Positions 1 to 4,278 of a DNA stretch of 5,111 nt are shown here, in pieces; positions within the stretch are counted from its first letter, which is position 1, and each line of letters opens with the position of its first letter. The translations under genes and the position numbers were made by a program. The DNA is from Lachnospiraceae bacterium (lineage in GTDB: Bacteria > Bacillota > Clostridia > Lachnospirales > Lachnospiraceae): NCBI GenBank assembly GCA_017412265.1, contig JAFPYK010000083.1, forward strand, positions 1-5,111. The letters are read 5' to 3'. A model generated the notes under the pieces. That model had not been told where the DNA came from and did not search any database. It saw only the letters and a list, made by a program, of their open reading frames with translations.

Positions 1-40
1 AATCGTCTCCCTAAAACATGTAATCTATCGATCCTGCCGC
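1..40 (-). promoter_or_regulatory. Ribosome binding site of a downstream gene that starts beyond the window edge
   Basis: Read on the minus strand, the 40 bases after the YggS stop contain AGGGAG (plus positions 7-12) followed by at least six bases to the window edge. The only ATG inside this stretch (plus 18-20) is followed after one codon by TAG, so it is not a gene start. The spacing implies that the next start codon lies at or just past position 1. In Firmicutes the gene after ylmE/yggS is commonly sepF, a cell-division protein. That identity is an inference from gene order; no coding sequence of it is visible here. Confidence 0.55.
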
Positions 41-760
41 TCACGCGGAGTAATCTCTTGCCCCAAAGATGCCTGTCCCGACGCGCACAAGCGTGGCGCC
101 CTCCTCCACGGCGGTTTCATAGTCGCCGGTCATGCCCATGGACAGCTCATTCATAGAAATATTATCGATGTTTTTACCATCGATGTCAACCGCTAAAGCC
201 CGAAGATTTCGGAAATGCACCCGGTTCTCCTCCGGGTCGGCGACGTAAGGCGCGATGGTCATCAGGCCGCGGATATGCACGTGCGGAAGCTTCGCGATCT
301 CTCGTGCAAGCGCCTCGGTATCCTCCGGCGCGACGCCGAATTTCGACTCCTCGCCCGCGACATTGACCTCCAGCAGGATATCGCAGTCCAGCCCGCGTTT
401 CTCCGCCTCGGCCTCGATCTGCTCCGCCAGCCGCACCGAATCCACCGCGTGGATCAGGCAGGCGTCACCGATCACGTATTTGACCTTATTGCGCTGCAGG
501 TGGCCGATCAGGTGCAGCCTGATATCCTCTCCCTGAAGCTCCTTCGCCTTATCACGGAATTCCTGGGGATAATTCTCCCCGAAATCCTTCTGCCCGCAGG
601 CCATCGCTTCCCGCATCATGGAAACCGGCTTGGTCTTGCTGACTGCGACCAGCGTCACGCTCCCCGGGTCCCGCCCGACACGCTCACAGGCCTTGCGGAT
701 GTTCTCTCTCACTTCATTCAGGCGAAGAGCGATCTCTCCGCCGCCTCTATCCTGTTCCAC
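41..760 (-). CDS. YggS/YlmE/PLPBP-family pyridoxal phosphate homeostasis protein
   Basis: This 239-residue protein belongs to the YggS/YlmE/PROSC family: single-domain, PLP-binding TIM-barrel proteins related to alanine racemase fold III, which act in cytoplasmic vitamin B6 and amino-acid homeostasis and have no firmly assigned enzymatic reaction. The PLP lysine is K42 in VAVSKTKP. Other family signatures are FGENY (60-64), HLIGHLQRNK (83-92), EVNVAGEESKFG (131-142), GLMTIAP (165-171), LSMGMTGDYE (206-215) and VRVGTGIFG (225-233), the last two forming the phosphate-binding end. The length is normal for the family. The start is taken as GTG at 758-760, because AAGGGGGA (766-773) sits five bases upstream and no ATG lies between it and the conserved core; a longer frame would run back into the preceding gene. 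It starts 11 nt after the HlyD-like gene stop, and its ribosome binding site overlaps that stop, so the two are almost certainly cotranscribed and probably translationally coupled. Family membership is very secure. Confidence 0.95.
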   Translation of the reverse strand: MEQDRGGGEIALRLNEVRENIRKACERVGRDPGSVTLVAVSKTKPVSMMREAMACGQKDFGENYPQEFRDKAKELQGEDIRLHLIGHLQRNKVKYVIGDACLIHAVDSVRLAEQIEAEAEKRGLDCDILLEVNVAGEESKFGVAPEDTEALAREIAKLPHVHIRGLMTIAPYVADPEENRVHFRNLRALAVDIDGKNIDNISMNELSMGMTGDYETAVEEGATLVRVGTGIFGARDYSA

Positions 761-773
761 AGGAATCCCCCTT
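761..773 (-). promoter_or_regulatory. Ribosome binding site deciding the GTG start of the YggS-family gene
   Basis: On the minus strand AAGGGGGA is followed by TTCCT and then GTG. The first two bases of the site are the last two bases of the TAA stop of the HlyD-like gene. This placement selects the non-ATG start and suggests that ribosomes finishing the upstream gene can reinitiate here. Confidence 0.75.
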
Positions 774-2193
774 AATAGATGACCGCGTCTTCCACGGCTC
801 CCGTCGCGTCCGCGACGATATGATCGTACGCAGAGAGGCCGTAAGGCGTATTCTCCGCGACAATGCAATACTCCTCGTTCTGGTAGAGAATCTCCACCTG
901 CCGGAAGACGTAATATCCCTTGTTGACATTATAGACACCGGTCAGCGGCGCCCGCTCGCTCAGCACAAACGGCTCGGCGGTCTCTGCGCCCTCTGCGGGA
1001 AGAAGGACGGTTCCGCCCTCCAGCACCGGTGCGGCGATGTAGAAGTTCTCATCATCCTTCATGTAGATGTCCACATTCCGGAAGGTCTTCTCCATGCTCT
1101 TGGTTTCTTCGTTATATTCCTGAACCATCACGCCGGTCTTCTCCGTATTCGGATCGATCACGTAATAGTCATTGGGCACCACATAAAAGTCCTTGGTCGT
1201 CAGCGCCGTCACCGGGATCTTCAGTCCCGTCACCTGGTTGAGATGAAGCTCGACATCCAGATACCGGTCATTGACATAGCGGACCATAAAACGGCTCAGC
1301 GACAGGACGGCATATGGCTTGTCCTCGATCTGCGTAAGTTCCACAGAAGCCCTCGTATCGATGTGATCCTTGACAAATGTGATCGGCACCGTCGACACGT
1401 CGGCAAGCCGGCTCTCCTGCTCCTTGGTGAGTGGAAGCACGATCTGCCAGTTCTCACTCTTGGAGAGTTTGTAGACCGGATCCTCGTTGCCGACCAGCTC
1501 GGCCTTCCTCGTATTGCGCACCTTGTCCGCGTATCCAGCGGTATCAAAATCCGCCGCGGTCAGGTCCTCCAGCTTCAGGCCCTCCATCCCGTCCAGCGTA
1601 TAGGAAATGATCCCCGACGAGACCGAGCGGATCTGCGAGAACACAGTCGTGACCGCCTCATCCTTCAGGATCTCGTCCAGGCGGTTCATCATGGCGGTGT
1701 TGGTGATATCCATGATATCACTGCTGAGCGAATACTGAAGCGTGGTCACCCTGTCATAGTGATCCGGAGAGTAAGCACTCACAAATGACTTGATGCTCGA
1801 CCGCACCTTGTCGATATCGTTCCCGGACAGCTCCACCGAGCCCTCCGAGGCCGCGAGCATCCGGTAAACCGATCCGCTCTCATCCACCGTATAAACCGGC
1901 GAATTCTTGTAGACCTGGCTGCCCTCCTGATAGAGGAAATTCACATAGCCGGCACGGGCCGCGGTGTACACCGTCTCATCCCTCAGCACCAGTCCCTGCA
2001 CCGTGTTGTCATCGGCGATGCTCATCTTGTTGACCTCATAGATCGCGATGGTCTCACGGCTCAGATAGAGCCCGATATTCACCAGCATATAGATAAAGAT
2101 CAGAAGAAAGACAATCAGACCGATGTTGATACGAATCGGCCTGCGGTAACGGACAACATTGTCTCCGGCTTCTCTTCTGCTTCCGTCCGCCAT
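772..2193 (-). CDS. HlyD-like single-pass membrane protein (periplasmic-adaptor / membrane-fusion type)
   Basis: This 473-residue protein has a short basic cytoplasmic N-terminus (1-21, with RYRRP at 15-19), one hydrophobic segment at about 22-44, and a large extracytoplasmic domain, so it should be anchored in the membrane with its bulk outside. Residues about 66-105 (GLVLRDE...GYVNFLYQEG...VYTVDESG) look like the first half of a biotinyl-lipoyl-like barrel-sandwich domain, and SSGIISYTLDGMEGL (192-206) like the second half. The intervening part (about 115-190) is short and mostly polar helix, much shorter than the long coiled coil of classic HlyD. The tail (about 415-473, GVYNVNKGYYVFRQVE) resembles the membrane-proximal beta domain of membrane-fusion proteins. 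The ATG at 2193 is preceded by AGGAGG with an 8-nt spacer. The gene has its own promoter and is followed after 11 nt by the YggS-family gene. No transporter partner is visible. The fold assignment is fairly secure, the function unknown; a role linked to division or envelope is inferred only from the neighbourhood. Confidence 0.82.
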   Translation of the reverse strand: MADGSRREAGDNVVRYRRPIRINIGLIVFLLIFIYMLVNIGLYLSRETIAIYEVNKMSIADDNTVQGLVLRDETVYTAARAGYVNFLYQEGSQVYKNSPVYTVDESGSVYRMLAASEGSVELSGNDIDKVRSSIKSFVSAYSPDHYDRVTTLQYSLSSDIMDITNTAMMNRLDEILKDEAVTTVFSQIRSVSSGIISYTLDGMEGLKLEDLTAADFDTAGYADKVRNTRKAELVGNEDPVYKLSKSENWQIVLPLTKEQESRLADVSTVPITFVKDHIDTRASVELTQIEDKPYAVLSLSRFMVRYVNDRYLDVELHLNQVTGLKIPVTALTTKDFYVVPNDYYVIDPNTEKTGVMVQEYNEETKSMEKTFRNVDIYMKDDENFYIAAPVLEGGTVLLPAEGAETAEPFVLSERAPLTGVYNVNKGYYVFRQVEILYQNEEYCIVAENTPYGLSAYDHIVADATGAVEDAVIY

Positions 2194-2201
2194 GTCTCTC
2201 A

Positions 2202-2207
2202 CCTCCT
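2202..2207 (-). promoter_or_regulatory. Strong ribosome binding site of the HlyD-like gene
   Basis: A perfect AGGAGG on the minus strand lies 8 nt before the ATG at 2191-2193. It fixes this start over the in-frame upstream TTG at 2233-2235, which has no ribosome binding site and would coincide with the predicted transcription start. Confidence 0.85.
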
Positions 2208-2240
2208 GATCTTGGGGAAACCCATAATAAACCAACTTTT

Positions 2241-2269
2241 ATTATACCTTTAAGGGATTCGTTTTTAAA
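2241..2269 (-). promoter_or_regulatory. Sigma-A type promoter of the HlyD-like / YggS operon
   Basis: On the minus strand the -35 is TTTAAA (plus 2264-2269; 4 of 6 consensus), the spacer is exactly 17 nt (2247-2263) and the -10 is a perfect TATAAT (2241-2246). Transcription should begin near 2233-2235, giving a leader of about 40 nt before the ATG at 2193. It lies directly downstream of the terminator of the preceding gene, so the operon has an independent start. A 7-bp inverted repeat overlaps the -35 and spacer and is listed separately. Confidence 0.8.
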
Positions 2270-2271
2270 GG
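2247..2271. repeat. 7-bp inverted repeat within the promoter, candidate operator
   Basis: CCTTTAA at 2247-2253 and TTAAAGG at 2265-2271 are perfect inverted copies separated by 11 nt. The left half abuts the -10 box and the right half covers the -35 box, so a dimeric regulator bound here would block RNA polymerase. Operator function is an inference from position; the arms are AT-rich and could arise by chance. Confidence 0.4.
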
Positions 2272-2281
2272 GGTATTTCAC

Positions 2282-2307
2282 AAAAAAGCCCTCTCTGCCC
2301 CGGGCAG
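2282..2307 (-). terminator. Second, weaker terminator-like element repeating the first
   Basis: The 12-nt string AAAAAAGCCCTC occurs at 2282-2293 and again at 2309-2320, 27 nt apart. On the minus strand this gives a second GAGGGC followed by six U just beyond the main terminator. Between the two lies a separate small hairpin (CTGCC at 2303-2307 with GGCAG at 2295-2299), but it is set nine bases away from the second U-run. The second unit could therefore act only if the GCCCTC 5' arm of the first hairpin pairs with the distal GAGGGC. It looks like a partial tandem duplication or back-up terminator. Confidence 0.45.
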
Positions 2308-2308
2308 T

Positions 2309-2337
2309 AAAAAAGCCCTCCCCGCCGGGGAGGGCTT
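2309..2337 (-). terminator. Strong intrinsic terminator of the P-loop gene
   Basis: Read on the minus strand, GCCCTCCCC (2327-2335), loop GGC (2324-2326) and GGGGAGGGC (2315-2323) form a perfect 9-bp GC-rich stem, extendable to 11 bp with flanking A-U pairs, followed by a run of six U (2309-2314). It begins about 20 nt after the TAA at 2358-2360. No T-run follows the hairpin on the plus strand, so it is one-directional. It insulates the P-loop gene from the HlyD-like operon. Confidence 0.92.
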
Positions 2338-2357
2338 CCGCCATTCGCTTCCGCAGT

Positions 2358-2777
2358 TTATAAAGCAGCCAGGATCTTGTCGCTGACGAATTCCGGCAGT
2401 TCCTCTCTGTCCATCGAGACACTCATAATGATAGTCACGTGGAAGGCCTCGGAGAGATCGTTAAGCTTCCTTAACACTGCCTCGAGGTTGTCCTTCGTGG
2501 TCTTCGCGACCTTCAGGAAACTGTCGAGATAGATCGTCTCCAGGTCATGATCCTGAGAAATAATGCCGCTGATAAATCCGACGAATTCGCTGGAATTCGA
2601 GATCATATACTCGGTACAGTTGATCAGGCGCACACGGTTGCTCAGTTCAAACATATGCTGATTGCTCTTGTCCAGATAGACCAGGCTGCCGTTCGCTTCC
2701 TTCACTGCCTTGCTCACATGATCCAGCAGAATCTTCGTCTTGCCTTTACCTTTTTCGCCGCAAATGATTTGAATCAT
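2358..2777 (-). CDS. Small orphan P-loop NTP-binding protein, function unknown
   Basis: This 139-residue protein has an N-terminal beta strand leading into a clear Walker A motif, GEKGKGKT (residues 7-14). A second strand follows (SLVYLD, 31-36), then a Walker B-like hydrophobic strand ending in acid (TIYLD, 81-85, D85), and a late strand TIIMSVS (115-121) that could place a sensor residue. The order resembles a minimal RecA/ASCE-type core, and the polypeptide is too short for any extra domain. No signal peptide or membrane segment is visible, so it should be cytoplasmic. Similar small proteins in Clostridia tend to carry generic labels such as ATP-binding or twitching motility protein PilT; nothing here supports true PilT, because its hexamer and Asp/His-box regions are absent. 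The ATG at 2777 has AAGGAGGA nine bases upstream. It has its own promoter and terminator, so it is probably monocistronic. The NTP-binding call is secure, the role unknown. Confidence 0.85.
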   Translation of the reverse strand: MIQIICGEKGKGKTKILLDHVSKAVKEANGSLVYLDKSNQHMFELSNRVRLINCTEYMISNSSEFVGFISGIISQDHDLETIYLDSFLKVAKTTKDNLEAVLRKLNDLSEAFHVTIIMSVSMDREELPEFVSDKILAAL

Positions 2778-2786
2778 AATGTAAAA

Positions 2787-2794
2787 TCCTCCTT
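2787..2794 (-). promoter_or_regulatory. Ribosome binding site of the P-loop gene
   Basis: AAGGAGGA on the minus strand lies nine bases before the ATG at 2775-2777. It is close to the ideal anti-Shine-Dalgarno match and indicates efficient translation. Confidence 0.8.
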
Positions 2795-2842
2795 GAACGT
2801 CACCTTGTGATCATCGTTCAGATTCACTTCTGTTGTGCTTTG

Positions 2843-2871
2843 ATTATACCCTAAAGCGGGGGGAATATCAA
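2843..2871 (-). promoter_or_regulatory. Near-consensus sigma-A promoter of the P-loop gene
   Basis: On the minus strand the -35 is TTGATA (plus 2866-2871; 5 of 6), the spacer 17 nt (2849-2865) and the -10 a perfect TATAAT (2843-2848). The predicted start is around A2836, leaving a leader of about 59 nt. The promoter lies in the short gap just after the carboxypeptidase stop (2882), so the P-loop gene need not depend on read-through from the wall-gene cluster. This is the best promoter match in the window. Confidence 0.87.
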
Positions 2872-2881
2872 CCGCAAAAAA

Positions 2882-3859
2882 CTATTCCGCCTCGGCAAGC
2901 AGCTCGCTCATATACCGGTAGAGCTTGTCACTGTTGGCCGCGTGAAGAATCACGGATATGTAAAGATGCCCCGTTTCCTTGCCGGTGGAGCCGAGCACCA
3001 GGCAGTAGCCGGCCTTGCTCGTCGTGCCGGTCTTGCCGCCGATCAGGGTCACCGTCTCCGGAAGCGCCACCTGCGAATACTTCTCATTTCCCGTGAAATA
3101 CCGGTTGGTTGCGAGGAATTCGCGGTCTTCCTTCGTCCCGTCCGCGTGTGTGATGTGCAGGGTCTCCTTCGCGCAGTTGACCAGCTCGCAGAAGGTCTCA
3201 TTCTGCAGGAGCTCGCGCATCACCAGGTAAATGTCATATGCGGTCGTATAGTGGTCGTCCTCGTGAAGCCCGTGCGGATTGACCAGATGCGTGTCGGCGC
3301 AGCCGAGCAGCCTGGCCTCCTCATTGACCTGCTCACGGAAGGCCTCCAGGCTGCCGCAGACATGCTCTGCCACGGCGATCGCGGTATCATTGCCGGAATA
3401 CAGGAGCATGACCTGCAGGAGGTTCCGCAGATTGATCTGATCTCCCTCTTTGAGCTTGCACAGCTGTGCCCCGGGAACACCGATATGGGAGGCCGCATAG
3501 CTGACGGTCACCGTATCGTCCAGATTGCCGTACTTCAGAGCCAGATAAGCCGTGAAGATCTTGGTGATGCTTGCGGGGTACAGCCGGTCGTAGACATGCT
3601 CCCCGATGACCGCCTCTCCCGTCGTCTCATCCGCAAGGAGCGCGGCGTAGACCTCCGGGAACTGCTCCGTCACCGCATCCGGGTCAAACACCGTCAGTTT
3701 CGAGGCCATCATGGTCTCTGTCTCGATCTCCGGCTCCGGCACTTCCACCGCGGCGTCAAACTTCATGCGGAGCGAGGAATCCTCCTCGCCCTTTCCGCAG
3801 CCGGCGAAGCATATCGCCAGGCACAGAATCATCAGGCAGGCTGCCAGCGATTTCTTCAT
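2882..3859 (-). CDS. D-alanyl-D-alanine carboxypeptidase (peptidase S11, DacA-like), lipoprotein form
   Basis: This 325-residue penicillin-binding protein should remove the terminal D-Ala of peptidoglycan stem peptides outside the membrane. The three active-site motifs are present: SxxK as S97-I-T-K100, SGN at 155-157 and KTG at 276-278. VNPHGLHEDDHYTTAYD (193-209) is typical of S11 enzymes. The N-terminus is a lipoprotein signal: KK, a hydrophobic stretch at 4-19, and lipobox FAGC with C21 as the lipidation site (F at -3 is a little unusual). The chain stops 47 residues after KTG, so the C-terminal PBP5 beta domain and amphipathic anchor helix of classical DacA are missing; the lipid would replace that anchor. 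The ATG at 3859 is chosen over an in-frame ATG 27 nt upstream because GGAGAGG sits seven bases before it and the upstream option weakens the signal peptide. It starts 1 nt after the mgsA stop, so the two are cotranscribed. No strong terminator follows. Confidence 0.93.
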   Translation of the reverse strand: MKKSLAACLMILCLAICFAGCGKGEEDSSLRMKFDAAVEVPEPEIETETMMASKLTVFDPDAVTEQFPEVYAALLADETTGEAVIGEHVYDRLYPASITKIFTAYLALKYGNLDDTVTVSYAASHIGVPGAQLCKLKEGDQINLRNLLQVMLLYSGNDTAIAVAEHVCGSLEAFREQVNEEARLLGCADTHLVNPHGLHEDDHYTTAYDIYLVMRELLQNETFCELVNCAKETLHITHADGTKEDREFLATNRYFTGNEKYSQVALPETVTLIGGKTGTTSKAGYCLVLGSTGKETGHLYISVILHAANSDKLYRYMSELLAEAE

Positions 3860-3860
3860 C

Positions 3861-4250
3861 TCAGAACCTCTCCATTTCCTTTTCATTTTGATCCAATGCC
3901 AGCAAAAGCACTTCCGCAGAAGCCAGGTTGGTGGCCAGAGGAATATTGTACAGGTCGCACAGGCGGATGACAGACTTCAGATCCGTCTCATGCGGATGCT
4001 TGTTGTCCGGATCCCGCAGGAATATCACGAGATCCAGCTCCCCGTGCTCCACCTGGGCAGCCATCTGCTGCTCTCCCCCGAGATGTCCGGAGAGATATTT
4101 GTGCACCGTAAGCCCCGTGGCCTCCTCGATCAGCCGCCCCGTGGTGCCTGTGGCGCAGATCACATGCTTGCTGAGGATCACGCGGTACGCGATGCAGAAA
4201 TTCTGCATCAGTTTTTTCTTCCCGTCGTGGGCTACCAGGCCGATTTTCAT
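3861..4250 (-). CDS. mgsA: Methylglyoxal synthase (EC 4.2.3.3), with Glu at the catalytic-base position
   Basis: Methylglyoxal synthase converts dihydroxyacetone phosphate to methylglyoxal plus phosphate, a cytoplasmic glycolytic bypass used when phosphate is short or sugar phosphates build up. The 129-residue product covers the whole family core: VAHDGKKK (6-13), ATGTTG (33-38), the LSG...GGEQQ loop (53-62), FLRDP (77-81), PHETD (86-90) and LCDLYNIPLATN (97-108). Compared with E. coli MgsA (offset 11), H8, D9, D80, H87 and D90 match His19, Asp20, Asp91, His98 and Asp101. The residue matching catalytic Asp71 is E60 (codon GAG at 4071-4073), and the Pro of the SGP loop is His56. These changes may alter rate or specificity. 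The ATG at 4250 has GGGAGG five bases upstream. It lies 28 nt after the SEDS gene and 1 nt before the carboxypeptidase, in what appears to be one operon. Family membership is secure; full activity is not. Confidence 0.92.
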   Translation of the reverse strand: MKIGLVAHDGKKKLMQNFCIAYRVILSKHVICATGTTGRLIEEATGLTVHKYLSGHLGGEQQMAAQVEHGELDLVIFLRDPDNKHPHETDLKSVIRLCDLYNIPLATNLASAEVLLLALDQNEKEMERF

Positions 4251-4278
4251 GCAAACCTCCCGTTTCCCGCAGGGCGAA

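Noticed and set aside
820..1788. 322-codon open frame on the plus strand
   Set aside because: It is antisense to the HlyD-like gene, rich in His/Arg/Leu as mirror-frame shadows are, and lacks a convincing ribosome binding site or family motif.
2199..2225. Eight-residue upstream frame (MGFPKIRR) in the leader of the HlyD-like gene
   Set aside because: It has no ribosome binding site, and its stop falls on the real gene's ribosome binding region by chance of the AGGAGGTGA string.
2358..2777. Assignment of the P-loop protein as a PilT twitching-motility ATPase
   Set aside because: At 139 residues it lacks the N-terminal domain, Asp and His boxes of PilT, and no pilus genes are nearby; only the Walker motifs are shared.
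2875..2900. T-run right after the carboxypeptidase stop as a terminator
   Set aside because: Six U follow the TAG, but the only preceding hairpin is CCG-AGG-CGG with at most a few extra bulged pairs, and it lies inside the coding end. Too weak to call.
2942..3970. 342-codon open frame on the plus strand
   Set aside because: It lies wholly antisense to the carboxypeptidase and the end of mgsA, both with clear motifs; the composition is biased and no protein family is recognisable. It is a codon-bias shadow.
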